Assembly: GCA_043759735.1 (NCBI GenBank) | Contig: JAYUQC010000275.1 | Span: forward strand, 1-50,133 | Reading direction: 5' to 3' | Source of the DNA: CAISIP01 sp043759735 | GTDB lineage: Bacteria > Pseudomonadota > Gammaproteobacteria > Burkholderiales > Burkholderiaceae_C | DNA length: 50,133 nt | Part shown: piece by piece, positions 7,731 through 16,632 of the stretch | How the letters are laid out: every line of letters starts with the position of its first letter | Numbering within the stretch: the first letter of the stretch is position 1 | The notes under the pieces: model-generated | Told to the model about the DNA's origin: nothing | Databases searched by the model: none | Seen by the model: the letters and a program-made list of their open reading frames with translations, nothing else | Translations under genes and position numbers: made by a program

Positions 7731-8750
7731 ATGTCCATCCATCCGATACGGCGTGCCAGCCCCGACCACCGCTGCGTGCTGCCGGCCATCGCTGCTGCTG
7801 TTGCCACTAGCATCACATTCGCATTCTGTGTTCTGGCTTGGCTGCCAGCACGGGCAGCCAAGCCGACAGATCCGGGCAACCCGGCTGTGCGCAGCATTGT
7901 CCGGCTGCCGGCAACCAAGCTGGGCGACGTGCGGGTGGCAGAGCTGTCTGGTCTGGCCTGGGACGCCGATGAACAGATGTTGTACGGCATCTCCGACCGC
8001 GGATTCCTGTACCGCTTCCGCCTGCACCTCGACAACAGGCACCTCAAGACCGTTGAGCCTGTTGACGCAGTCCGTCTGCGCTGGCCCATGCACTTGCCCC
8101 CCCGACACACAGGCATCGACGCCGAAGGCCTGGCCATTCTGAAGGGAGATAACGGAGTGGCAGGTGACACTGAACTGTTGGTTGCCACCGAAGGACACCC
8201 CCGGGTCCTGCGCGTCTCGACCGACGGCCAGGTGCTGGAATTGGTTGAACTGCCCGAGCCACTGTCAGATCCCCGGCGCTACCGAGCAGATAACACCATG
8301 CTCGAAGCCGTCGCGTACAGCCCGCAGCATGGTCTGCTGGCCGCTGCCGAAGCCCCTTTGGTGGGTGCGGCGCCCGGTCTTCACGAGATCTACGCCAAAG
8401 GCAGGTCCTGGCGCTTTCCCGTGCTGGATATCGGCCGATCGCGCTTGAAGGCCATGGACTCGCTGCCGGACGGTAGCCTGGTGGTGCTTGAGCGGGCGAA
8501 GGCCGGCATGGGCATGAGGAGCGGGCCGGTCATTGCCCTGCGCCACATTCGGCTGGCTGCCTGCGGGGCGGATGTGGTTTGCGAGACGAACGAATTGCTG
8601 TTCATCGACCGGACTGAAGGGGCAGAGAACTTCGAAGGCATGGCCTACCTTGGCGACATGTTATTTCTGCTGGTCGCTGACAACATGGGCGATAAGCGCG
8701 CCCCTTCGGTCTTCCTGCTGGTCGACCTCAAGGCCCGCCACCGGGAATAA
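7731..8750 (+). CDS. Secreted phytase-like esterase (PF13449 type)
   Basis: A 339-residue protein. The ATG at 7731 gives a signal peptide (hydrophobic VATSITFAFCVLAWL, cleavage near ARA at about residue 42). The mature part looks like the esterase-like family related to phytases, a beta-propeller with repeated strands: VAELSGLAWDADEQMLYGIS, GIDAEGLAIL, MLEAVAYSP, NFEGMAYLGD, LLVADN. It follows the VTC gene set by 25 bp on the same strand. Hydrolysis of a phosphoester outside the cytoplasm would suit a phosphate-storage locus, but the substrate is a guess. Confidence 0.7.
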   Translation: MSIHPIRRASPDHRCVLPAIAAAVATSITFAFCVLAWLPARAAKPTDPGNPAVRSIVRLPATKLGDVRVAELSGLAWDADEQMLYGISDRGFLYRFRLHLDNRHLKTVEPVDAVRLRWPMHLPPRHTGIDAEGLAILKGDNGVAGDTELLVATEGHPRVLRVSTDGQVLELVELPEPLSDPRRYRADNTMLEAVAYSPQHGLLAAAEAPLVGAAPGLHEIYAKGRSWRFPVLDIGRSRLKAMDSLPDGSLVVLERAKAGMGMRSGPVIALRHIRLAACGADVVCETNELLFIDRTEGAENFEGMAYLGDMLFLLVADNMGDKRAPSVFLLVDLKARHRE

Positions 8751-8831
8751 GTCCATCAACCGGTCGTTGTCAGTCCATCAACTGGCGACGGCGCGGCGCC
8801 GGAACCTTTGCTTCACGACAAGGAAACCACC

Positions 8832-9746
8832 ATGCAAGCGACCCGTTGGACGACGATTTCAATCTCGGCGATGATTGTGCTGACCCTGAGCGGATGTGCC
8901 ACCCTGGGCGAAGGGGCCCACCCCAAGCCTGTGGGCCAGATACAGAATGTGCAGACCGACTATTCACTGGGCCTGAGCTGTCTGGGGCAGCGGATCGACA
9001 GCAGTTCCCTGCCAGCGGTGGTGGTTTACGTAGACAACATACGTGACCTGACGGTGCCCGGCGAATTCAAGGACCGCCGACTAAGCAGCGGCGGTAAATG
9101 GTGGCTCATCACCGCTTTGCAGAAGATCGGCGCGCAGAAGATCAGCGTGGTCACCGACGATGGAGGCAAGGCCGATCCGCGCAACCCGACGCACCTGGTG
9201 CTCTCGGGCGCCTGGACCCAGGACGACCTTGAACTCGGCCGGCAAGATGGTGGCATCAAGGCCTGGGTACCGAAGGTGATTCTGAACCTGGGAGCCCGCC
9301 GCTCGTTTGACGTAATCGCGGGTGATTTCGTCTCCAGCCGAAGCGGCCGAGTAGCCCATGCGGCGGCAATCAGCGTGGTGGTCTCTTCCACCCGTGTCGG
9401 CATGAACCTCCAGGTGGAAGACGGCGACCGCAAGCTTTCGCTCGATTTCTCCCAACAGGGCAACGAAGGTCCCCAGTTTGCCCAGCGTCGTATCGCCGAA
9501 GCGGTGGTCATGGTCCACATGGCCAGGGCGTTCGCGGTTGATTACCAGCCTTGCATTGCCGAAATTGAACACAGACCTTCCAGAACAACGCTTCGGACGC
9601 GGCAAGACAGTGAGCGTGCCATGCATCTGACCACCCTGCCCGGCCGGCATCGCAGGGTGCCCTTGTTCAGCAGCACATCTGCATCGAGGGATCAGGGCGT
9701 CGTTGGCGACAATTGCCTTGTCCGCACGCCAACAAGACGGGCATGA
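8832..9746 (+). CDS. Predicted lipoprotein of unknown function
   Basis: 304 residues from the ATG at 8832. The N-terminus is a lipoprotein signal (AMIVLTLSGCA, lipidated Cys at about residue 22). The body (VVVYVDNIRDLTVPGEFKDR, FDVIAGDFVSSRSGRVAHAA) loosely resembles CsgG/HfaB-type outer-membrane assembly lipoproteins, which I would not press. From about 9565 the composition changes (HRPSRTTLRTRQDSERAMHL) and looks unlike a natural C-terminus, just before an IS graveyard. The original end may therefore have been lost. It is last in the DUF4956-VTC-esterase run, 81 bp after the esterase gene. Confidence 0.6.
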   Translation: MQATRWTTISISAMIVLTLSGCATLGEGAHPKPVGQIQNVQTDYSLGLSCLGQRIDSSSLPAVVVYVDNIRDLTVPGEFKDRRLSSGGKWWLITALQKIGAQKISVVTDDGGKADPRNPTHLVLSGAWTQDDLELGRQDGGIKAWVPKVILNLGARRSFDVIAGDFVSSRSGRVAHAAAISVVVSSTRVGMNLQVEDGDRKLSLDFSQQGNEGPQFAQRRIAEAVVMVHMARAFAVDYQPCIAEIEHRPSRTTLRTRQDSERAMHLTTLPGRHRRVPLFSSTSASRDQGVVGDNCLVRTPTRRA

Positions 9747-9960
9747 AACTCGCCGCTTCCGCACAAGCCGCGTTCATACACCATTTCATATCAATCACTT
9801 GGATGGTGTTTCTTGAGAGGCCTCGCCGACCTACTTGGCGAACGGATGTTTGCACCACTGCTGCTCGCATGGAACTCCATTGCGGTTGCCGTCCATCTTG
9901 GCACCTGGGCAGCGCGTTTGATCTGCGTATTGACGGCATGGGGAATTCAAACGCCTGGAC

Positions 9961-10239
9961 ATGGCCAGAAACGGGAAACGGAAACGGCCGGGGTTCACCA
10001 ACAAGCGCGCCTACAAGAGCCGGCCGTTGAGTGATGCCGACAAGCAGACCAACCGGCGCAAGTCGGCAGTGCGCCCCAAGGTTGAGCATCCGTTCCTCGG
10101 GCCCAAGCGCCTGTGGGGCTTTGCCAAGGCGTGCTATCGCGGACTTGCGAAGAATGCCAATCGCGCCTTCGCTATGCTGGCGATGCTCAACATCGTCAAG
10201 TGGGCAAGACCCCTCACGGGACAGGTGCGTCCGGCATGA
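9961..10239 (+). mobile_element. IS5-family transposase C-terminal remnant
   Basis: The frame contains RRKSAVRPKVEHPFLGPKRL followed by YRGLAKNANRAFAMLAMLN. This is the C-terminal KVEHPF...W/F..YRGLAKN...LN signature of IS5-type DDE transposases. The N-terminal two thirds, with the DDE aspartates, are missing. The 214 bp between the lipoprotein gene and this fragment hold no recognisable gene. Confidence 0.8.
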
Positions 10240-10453
10240 GCCAAAAATGGGGAAAGCCCCCTCTGTGAGCTCGAAAACACCCGCAAAAGCCGATGCAATG
10301 TTCATTCGATTCGCAATTCCAACAAGGTCGTGGTCTTGGTTCGCTTTCGCGGCTACTTGATCAGTGATTCCCTAAGGGCCACCGGCGGCTGCAGTGCGGC
10401 AGTGCAGCCCCTTGGCGATGTATCCGAGCAATGTTTGCGACGTCCAGCGCGGC

Positions 10454-10605
10454 TCAGGCGGCCAAGTCTTGCCCCGCCTTGCGCGCCCTGCCCTTGGGCG
10501 GCGGCTGCGGAGCCAGCCCCAGGTGGGCGAGGATCTTCTCGATGACGGACCGCTCCAGGATGGCGGCAACGATCTTGAGCTCGCCGGTAACGACGGGTCC
10601 TTGCC
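10454..10605 (-). mobile_element. IS91-type transposase C-terminal fragment
   Basis: The minus strand reads GELKIVAAILERSVIEKILA followed by HLGL, a proline-rich stretch and a stop at 10454. This is the usual C-terminal tail of IS91-family transposases (CGG-x-L-x-I-x-A-x-I-E ... I-L-x-H-L-G-L). Nothing upstream on this strand continues the protein. It points toward the second IS91 piece at 11140-11490, which is on the other strand. Confidence 0.65.
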
Positions 10606-11139
10606 CTGCCGGCCGGCGCCCAGTCGAACTCGACAGTCGCGGTCAACGTCGCCGCCGATGCACGATGGCGTCGCGCAGAGGGATAGAGGGAAATTCAACC
10701 GTCCCAGCCCACGTATCGTCGCGTGGGCAGGTCGAGGCAAGCGCCGTCGTGCTGCAGGTCGTGCACCGGGTGATCACGCGCCACCTGCTCGGCCAGGCTG
10801 CAGAAATCGGACTGCTGATTGGTTGGCGAACCCGACCACGCGCAGGGTTTGCATACAAATGCTGCAGCGGCATCCCCCAACGGGGTGGTGCGCCACCGGC
10901 CGCTGCGGCGCCATATTGCGCCACCCAGCCCTTGCGAGCAAGCTCGGGCTGGCACTGCCCCATGCCAGCTGCCGCTGCCCGCGCACCAGCGAAGCCGTAT
11001 CGGTATGCGGGCTCCCACGTCGATCCGGCCCCCCTCTCGCCGGCGGCGGCCTGCCCCAGCGCGGCCAAGCTTGACAAGGCATCGGTGCATATCGGTGCAT
11101 ATCGGTGCGGTGACCCCGGCGCCGACCCGGCAACACCAC
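10606..11139. other. Region without a supportable gene
   Basis: GC-rich sequence between two IS91-type fragments. Several open frames cross it on both strands but none has recognisable protein character. It is probably decayed mobile-element DNA. Confidence 0.5.
11081..11108. repeat. Short tandem repeat, ATCGGTGCAT x 2.8
   Basis: The 10-mer ATCGGTGCAT is present twice in full (11081-11090, 11091-11100), followed by ATCGGTGC. It lies just before the IS91-type fragment. Confidence 0.9.
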
Positions 11140-11490
11140 CGCGTGTCGTGTTTCACCCGGCTAGCGGGATTGACGAGGCGGCTGTCGCCCGGGTGCAGAC
11201 CGAGGTGCGCACCCGCATCCTGCGCGCGTTCGCGGGCCGCGGCCTGATCGAGCGCTTCGAGGCCAGGGAGATGCTGGCGTATCGGCACAGCGGTTTCTCT
11301 GTCGACGCCGGCGTGCGTATCGAGGCGCAGGATCGCGCCGGCCTGCAGCGGCGGTTGCGTTACTGCGCCGGTCCACCGTTTGCGCTGGACCGGCTGCGCC
11401 AGCGGGGTGCGGAGTTGGTCTACCACTGCCCCAAACCGCAGAGCGGCGGCAAACAGGCGGACCTAGTGCTCACGCCGCTGGAGTCGTCAC
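11140..11490 (+). mobile_element. IS91-family transposase fragment
   Basis: The plus strand encodes VVFHPASGIDEAAVARVQ, then RRILRAF-type sequence, FEAREMLAYRHSGFSVDAGV and LRYCAGPPFALDRL. This is the conserved core of an IS91-type transposase (GFSVD ... ARPPFA). It is a different lineage from the 1209-1790 copy (HSGFSVDAGVRIEAQDRAG here, against GFSLHAGVRVKAHDRK there). Both the N-terminal zinc-binding part and the C-terminus are absent. Confidence 0.75.
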
Positions 11491-11707
11491 CTGGTAGTCC
11501 TACGCGTGGGGTCGGTTGACGCAAGTGATTCATTCAGCATCGCGAACACCTGGCTGAGTCCTGCACAAAGAATTCACTCACAGGACTGGATTGACTCGGA
11601 AACCCTGACTACTGTCGTTGGCAAGTGGCAACCCGACGCGACGCGCTTGCGCAACCCAAGACACTGCTTGAAGCCTAGAATGCCAGAGCACACTTCGTGG
11701 GCCACCC

Positions 11708-12691
11708 ATGCGCCGAATCAAGCGTCGATTTTTTCTGATAGCGTCGGGTTCGAACCTGTTGGCGACCGGCAACGTCTGGCCCCAGAGTTCGGAGCGGCAA
11801 CGGCGCGTTGGCCTATTGTTTGGCTCCACAAAAGAGGGGGTTGCGCGCGAGATGGAAACGTTCCTCTCGCGTCTTCGCGAACTGGGGTACGTTCCTGGCC
11901 AGACAGTGGCAATCATTGTGCGTTTTGCTAACGGCATCCCTGAGCGTATTCCTGAATTGGCGCGCGAACTGATCGAGGAAGGCGTCGAGGTGGTTTTCGT
12001 GCCGAATTCCCAAGGCGCGATCGAACTCCAGCGGCGCTCTAGTCGCCTTCCGATTGTTTTTTTGGTCAGCGACCCTGTCCGCGCAGGCCTGATCGCAACT
12101 TTGGCAAAGCCTGGGCGAAACGCGACAGGCTTCACACTGAGCGCCATCACCATCGCAGCGAAACGGGTCGAACTCCTCAAGGACGCTTTTCCGTCCATCA
12201 AGACCGTGGGTCTGCTATTTGATCCAAAGTATCCGGTGCAGGACGAGCTTGCGGTGGTGGCGCAAGCCGCGGCAACACTCAAGATCCAAGTGATGCGGCG
12301 GGAGGCGAGCAGCCAGGATCAATACGTGGATGCGGTCGCGCGACTTGAGGCTTCCGGTGTCGATGCCTATTACGTTGTTTACACCGGGTCAAGCTTTGCC
12401 ATCAGGCGAGATCTGGCCGCGGCCATCAACCGCACCCGTCTGCCCGCCATGTACAGCGTCGGTCGGTTTGCCGATGATGGCGGGCTGATGGCCTACTCGT
12501 GGCGCACTTTGAACGTTTCGGCCCTGGCGGCCGAGTATGTCGATCGTATTCTTCGCGGCGCGTCACCGTCCGAGCTTCCGGTGCAAGAGCCGACCGTGAT
12601 CGAATTGGTCGTCAATCTGGCGACCGCCCGAAAACTGGCCTTGGCGATTTCCCCGTTGGTGCTGCAACGCGCCGATCGGGTCGTTGAATGA
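11708..12691 (+). CDS. ABC transporter substrate-binding protein (ABC_sub_bind)
   Basis: A 327-residue periplasmic receptor of the ABC_sub_bind family (PF04392). It has a basic start (MRRIKRRFFLIASGSN) acting as export signal, VGLLFG, LRELGYVPGQTVAI, ARELIEEGVEVVFVP, LPIVFLVSDPVRAGL, LAKPGRNATGF and a C-terminal PTVIELVVNLATARKLAL. No permease or ATPase gene is adjacent, so it is an orphan, as many members of this family are. A second, diverged member lies at 19770-20753 on the other strand. The ligand is unknown. Confidence 0.88.
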   Translation: MRRIKRRFFLIASGSNLLATGNVWPQSSERQRRVGLLFGSTKEGVAREMETFLSRLRELGYVPGQTVAIIVRFANGIPERIPELARELIEEGVEVVFVPNSQGAIELQRRSSRLPIVFLVSDPVRAGLIATLAKPGRNATGFTLSAITIAAKRVELLKDAFPSIKTVGLLFDPKYPVQDELAVVAQAAATLKIQVMRREASSQDQYVDAVARLEASGVDAYYVVYTGSSFAIRRDLAAAINRTRLPAMYSVGRFADDGGLMAYSWRTLNVSALAAEYVDRILRGASPSELPVQEPTVIELVVNLATARKLALAISPLVLQRADRVVE

Positions 12692-13112
12692 CGATCGGCG
12701 CGCGTGGATACGCGGGGTTTCGCGGATCGTCCGCTGCATAGCAGCCGATCGATCAAGCCTGGGCCCAACTTGCATTGCTGTGAATTCCCGTTGCCAGCAA
12801 GCAGTCAGACAGACTGCCATCATTTGACCTGATGCACGGCGCTGCACCAATTCAGCGGGGCGAGGAGCTGGGAACGGGAGCTGCGCAGCCATAGCGAGCC
12901 GTTCTGACGCTGACTTTTCGAACCAATCCGACGCGCCACCTGACCCGGCACCACGCGCGGCTGGGCTTAGCCCCAGCCTTTGCCGTGCTACTACCGAACG
13001 GCAGTAGCAAAACGAACGGCACCCCGCCACAATGGAGGCTGCGCCGCAAGCCACAGGTGGGCAGTTTGGGCCCATGTTTCGGACCGGCTTGGGACCCCTA
13101 TGCGAGCAAGAC
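12692..13112. other. Intergenic region with two small inverted repeats
   Basis: No gene is supportable. There is an imperfect hairpin at 12959-12976 (GCTGGGC / GCCCCAGC). A perfect 7-bp inverted repeat, TGCTACT (12986-12992) and AGTAGCA (13003-13009), lies about 105 bp before the VWA gene. The second could be an operator for the downstream gene; no promoter is clear. Confidence 0.4.
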
Positions 13113-14165
13113 ATGACACTTCCGATGTCGTTCCTGTGGCCGGATTTTCTGTGGCTGCTGCTGGCCGTGCCGCTGCTGGTGCTGGTCTATGTCTGGTTGC
13201 TGCGACGCAAGAAGAAACTGGCTCTGCGATTTGCCAGCATCGCGATCGCCAAGCAGGCCATGGGCGTTGGTCTGCACTGGCGGCGCCACCTGCCGCCGGC
13301 GCTGTTCCTGCTCGCGATGGCCGTGGGACTGCTCGCCACGGCCAGGCCAACGGCGGTCATTGCGTTGCCGTCCAACCATGCCACGGTGATGCTGGCCATC
13401 GATGTATCACTCAGCATGCGGGCGACCGACATCAAACCCAACCGCATCACCGCGGCGCAAGACGCGGCCAAGGCCTTCCTGCAGGAACTGCCGCGCAACA
13501 TCAAGGTCGGCATCGTCACCTTCGCCGGCACTGCCACGGTCGTGCAGCCGGCCACGCTGCAGCGCGAGGACCTGGTGGCGGCGATCGACAAGTTCCAGTT
13601 GCAACGCGGCACGGCGGTAGGCAGTGGCATCGTCGTGGCCCTGTCCGAACTGTTTCCGGACCAGGGTATCGATGTGGGCGAGATGACCTATGGCAACGGG
13701 CGCCGCGGCAAAGGCATCGACGAGGCCCCGGCCAAGCCGAAGAAGGAGTTCGTTCCGGTGGCACCGGGCTCCTACGAGTCCGCCGCCATCGTGCTGCTCA
13801 CCGACGGCCGGCGCACCACCGGCGTGGACCCGCAGGAAGCCGCCAAGATGGCGGCCGACCGCGGCATCCGGGTCTATTCGATCGGCCTGGGCACCGTGGA
13901 TGGCGAAGTCCCCGGCTTCGAGGGCTGGTCGATGTACCTCAAGCTCGACGAGCCCAGCCTGAAGGCCATTGCCCTCACAACGCAGGCCGAATATTTCTAT
14001 GCCGGCGACGCCGATGCGTTGAAGAAGGTCTACGAAAAACTCGGCACCCGGTTGCAGATCGACAGGAAGGAGACCGAGCTCTCGGCCATGTTGGCGTTGG
14101 CGTCGGCAGTCTTGGCGCTGGCCGCGGCCGGCCTCTCGCTGCTGTGGTTCAACCGGATCCTCTAA
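13113..14165 (+). CDS. VWA-domain membrane protein, BatA-like
   Basis: 350 residues. Two N-terminal membrane helices (about 9-29 and 60-78) precede a von Willebrand A domain with an intact MIDAS start DVSLS (Asp97, Ser99, Ser101) and the later ILLTDGR-type strand (VLLTDGRRT). A C-terminal helix follows (about 325-347). This is the BatA/aerotolerance-type layout, anchored with the VWA domain outside the cytoplasm. The usual partners (MoxR ATPase, DUF58 protein) are not adjacent. An acidic/lysine insert (KGIDEAPAKPKKEF) interrupts the domain. The ATG at 13113 is chosen because the first helix follows directly. Confidence 0.85.
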   Translation: MTLPMSFLWPDFLWLLLAVPLLVLVYVWLLRRKKKLALRFASIAIAKQAMGVGLHWRRHLPPALFLLAMAVGLLATARPTAVIALPSNHATVMLAIDVSLSMRATDIKPNRITAAQDAAKAFLQELPRNIKVGIVTFAGTATVVQPATLQREDLVAAIDKFQLQRGTAVGSGIVVALSELFPDQGIDVGEMTYGNGRRGKGIDEAPAKPKKEFVPVAPGSYESAAIVLLTDGRRTTGVDPQEAAKMAADRGIRVYSIGLGTVDGEVPGFEGWSMYLKLDEPSLKAIALTTQAEYFYAGDADALKKVYEKLGTRLQIDRKETELSAMLALASAVLALAAAGLSLLWFNRIL

Positions 14166-14192
14166 GGCAGGCGGCTGCGTTACCCTGTCGCC

Positions 14193-15104
14193 ATGCATGC
14201 CGTCGTCCTGAAGTATTTTCTCGAGGTCGCCCGCCACGGATCCATCCGCAAGGCCGCGCAGACCCTGTTTGTCGCATCCAGCGCAGTGAACCGGCAGATC
14301 CTGCGCCTGGAGGAAGAGTTGGGCACCGAATTGTTCGACCGGGTTCCCAGCGGCATGCGGTTGAACATCGCTGGCGAGCGACTGCGCCGCCATGTCAGCG
14401 GCACGCTGCACGACTTTCATCTGATGCGCACGGAACTCGACGCGTTGAAGGGTGAACGCAAGGGCCATGTCTCGGTAGCTGCAATGGACTCGCTGCTGAT
14501 CGATTTTCTGCCGGCGGCAGTGGAAGAGTTTTCGGGCAGCTACCCGGCAGTGCGATACACCATCCTGTCAGCGATGCCCAGTGACGTACCAGACCGGGTC
14601 GCGTCGGGTGACAGCGACATCGGCATCTGCTACCTGGGAAAACTGCCCAGTGCGCTGGAGGTGATCGCCAAGGCCCCTTTTCCGCCCGGCGTGGTGATGG
14701 CACCGTCGCATCCGCTGGCACGCCAGGCCAGCGTGGACTTCGACGATTGCCGCGGCCATGCCTTCATCCAGATCAGCCGCATCTCGCCTATCCATAGCCT
14801 GGTGCAACCGGAGTTCTCGCGCTTCTGGGATGAACTGGTTCCGGCTATCTCCTGCAACTCGACAACCATGGCCAAGCGCATGATCATCGCCGGGCGCGGC
14901 ATCTCGTTTTTCTCGAAGATCGGTTTCATCGACGAACTCGACCGCGGCGAGGTGGTCTGGCGGCCACTGGCCAACACGGCGATCAATGCCATCGAAGTCG
15001 GCATCGTGATTCCATCGCACCGCAGCCTGTCGCATGTGACGCGCCAGTTCCTGGAGCGGATCACCCGCAAGCTCAAACAACTGGCGCTGGCCGCGTCAAT
15101 CTGA
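14193..15104 (+). CDS. LysR-family transcriptional regulator
   Basis: 303 residues with an N-terminal winged helix-turn-helix (LKYFLEVARHGSIRKAAQTL, then SAVNRQILRLEEELGTELFD) and a two-lobe effector domain (GHVSVAAMDSLLIDFLPAAV ... GVVMAPSHPLA ... AGRGISFFSKIGF). It starts 27 bp after the VWA gene on the same strand. The more usual divergent target gene is absent, so its regulon is not evident. The effector is unknown. Confidence 0.92.
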   Translation: MHAVVLKYFLEVARHGSIRKAAQTLFVASSAVNRQILRLEEELGTELFDRVPSGMRLNIAGERLRRHVSGTLHDFHLMRTELDALKGERKGHVSVAAMDSLLIDFLPAAVEEFSGSYPAVRYTILSAMPSDVPDRVASGDSDIGICYLGKLPSALEVIAKAPFPPGVVMAPSHPLARQASVDFDDCRGHAFIQISRISPIHSLVQPEFSRFWDELVPAISCNSTTMAKRMIIAGRGISFFSKIGFIDELDRGEVVWRPLANTAINAIEVGIVIPSHRSLSHVTRQFLERITRKLKQLALAASI

Positions 15105-15125
15105 CCGGCATGCCGTGTGTCCCGG

Positions 15126-15527
15126 TCAGCGCCGACCGGGCAACGCCAACTCGATCGACCGCCCGCCATATCCATGTTTCTGGTCGCGCGCCTGGATGCG
15201 GACCGCCAGTACCCCCGGCGCAATCGTCACGCCATGCAGGTCACGGGTGAAGGGTTGCTCATGCTGATGGTCGTGCCACAACGTGCGCTCACCTAATAGT
15301 TCGCCCGACAGGCGGGTGACGCGAAACCCATCGGCGTACCGTTTCGGGGTGTCGTACGGTGACGCGATCGTGACATCGAAGTCAAAGCGTTGGGCCGACG
15401 TTGCGCGAACTGTGGCTGACAGCACATCCGGGAACCGCTGGCCAGTCGATGGCGCTTGTTGCGCAACGGCCATCTGGGCTGACATAGCCAGCGATGCCAT
15501 GACCCCTGCATGCAACAAGCAGCGCAT
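15126..15527 (-). CDS. Conserved secreted protein of unknown function
   Basis: 133 residues. The start at 15527 gives a signal peptide (MRCLLHAGVMASLAMSAQMA, cleavage near VAQ). The mature part has a beta-rich pattern (FDFDVTIASPYDTPKRYADG, WHDHQHEQPFTRDL, RDQKHGYGG) that I recall as a small conserved proteobacterial family. It lies 47 bp downstream of the DUF302 gene on the same strand, so the two are probably one transcript. Several His residues could bind a metal; that is speculation. Confidence 0.6.
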   Translation of the reverse strand: MRCLLHAGVMASLAMSAQMAVAQQAPSTGQRFPDVLSATVRATSAQRFDFDVTIASPYDTPKRYADGFRVTRLSGELLGERTLWHDHQHEQPFTRDLHGVTIAPGVLAVRIQARDQKHGYGGRSIELALPGRR

Positions 15528-15574
15528 CGAGTGCCACGCGGGGTACCGCAGCGCCGTCGCACCAGACCCGGCGG

Positions 15575-16030
15575 TCACGGCGCGATGGCCGGATCTACCA
15601 TGCCGGCCAGCGTCTTGCGCAGGTTCTCGGCTACCGGGCACTGGGCCGCGCCATGGCGCTGGGCCAGGAACACCGGGTCGTTGTAGCCAAGCCAGGTCTG
15701 GCCGGCGCTGTCTTCCCAGACCAGCGCCTTGAGCGGCAGATCGATGCCGACAGTCTGCTGGCATTCCATAAACGGCGTGCCGCCCTGCGGATTGCCAAAT
15801 ATCAGCACCTCGGTCGGCCGCAGTGTCTTGCCGATCTTGGCCGCCCCAGCAGCATGGTCGATGCGGGCGAACACATTCAGGCCGCGTTCCTTGACCACGT
15901 CTTCCAGGCGGGTCATCGTGTCCTTGGCATTGCGCGGGCTCTTGACGCTGACAAGGCCATCGGCCGAAATGGCGACCAGGCTAAAGGCGCCAAGCATCAC
16001 GGCAACAAGCAGGCGGGCATACTTCATCAT
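15575..16030 (-). CDS. DUF302 secreted protein
   Basis: 151 residues with a signal peptide (LLVAVMLGAFSLVAISADG). The DUF302 core is clear: TMTRLEDVVKERGLNVFARI, DHAAGAAKIGKTLRPTEVLI, FGNPQGGTPFMECQQTVGID, LPLKALVWEDSAGQTWLGYN. DUF302 proteins are small periplasmic proteins whose role is not well defined. It is followed on the same strand by the secreted protein at 15126-15527. Confidence 0.88.
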   Translation of the reverse strand: MMKYARLLVAVMLGAFSLVAISADGLVSVKSPRNAKDTMTRLEDVVKERGLNVFARIDHAAGAAKIGKTLRPTEVLIFGNPQGGTPFMECQQTVGIDLPLKALVWEDSAGQTWLGYNDPVFLAQRHGAAQCPVAENLRKTLAGMVDPAIAP

Positions 16031-16095
16031 GGGGGTTTCCGATCGTTGGGAAGCAGCAAAGACATTGGTCGCGGCGGGCCGGCTTTCTTACTTGC

Positions 16096-16506
16096 TCATG
16101 CGCTCGATTCCAGCACCAATTGGGTTTGCGTCACCACCGCGCACAGTTTTCCGTCGGCGTTTCGAATCAGCGTCTGCCACACCATCGTTGTGCGGCCACG
16201 GTGCAACGCGACACTCTCGCCAGTGACAACCGTATGCACCTTGGCAGCGGCGATGAACTTGGTACTGGAATCGGTGGTGGTCGTCTTTTTGCCCGGTGCC
16301 AGGTTGAGCACGGTACCCACGGCCCCCAGGGAATCGGCAAATGCCATATACGCACCGCCATGCAAGATGCCGCCGGCTGTGCACAGGTCGGGCCGCACCT
16401 GCATCCGGGCAACGACCCGATCCGGTGCGACCTCGATCAGCCGAACATCCATCAGGCCCGGGAACAGCGGGGCCAGCATGTTTTGTATGGTTGCAATATC
16501 GAGCAT
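16096..16506 (-). CDS. PaaI-family hotdog thioesterase
   Basis: 136 residues, single hotdog fold. The key GGILHGGAYMAFADSLGAVG segment carries the HGG and acidic catalytic features of the PaaI/HGG-motif acyl-CoA thioesterases. KFIAAAKVHTVVTGESVALH and the final strand are also present. It likely hydrolyses an acyl- or aryl-CoA; the substrate is unknown. It is on the same strand as the DUF302 pair but 65 bp upstream of it. Confidence 0.88.
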   Translation of the reverse strand: MLDIATIQNMLAPLFPGLMDVRLIEVAPDRVVARMQVRPDLCTAGGILHGGAYMAFADSLGAVGTVLNLAPGKKTTTTDSSTKFIAAAKVHTVVTGESVALHRGRTTMVWQTLIRNADGKLCAVVTQTQLVLESSA

Positions 16507-16632
16507 GCTCTACTCCGGTTGTCCGCATCAGGCGGCAGGGGTCAGGGTCAATGTTCCAAGCGCCTCACGCCTTGGTGCGAAAGCGGAAAAATAGGGCATG
16601 TTTATTTCACAACTCTGCACAAGGAGACAGGC

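Noticed and set aside
10431..11519. 362-codon open frame spanning the IS91 fragments
   Set aside because: Only its C-terminal third is IS91-like; the first two thirds run through non-coding or opposite-strand transposase sequence, so it is not one gene.
12980..14455. 491-codon open frame on the plus strand
   Set aside because: Overlaps the VWA gene in another frame; the VWA frame has membrane helices and a MIDAS motif, this one has none.
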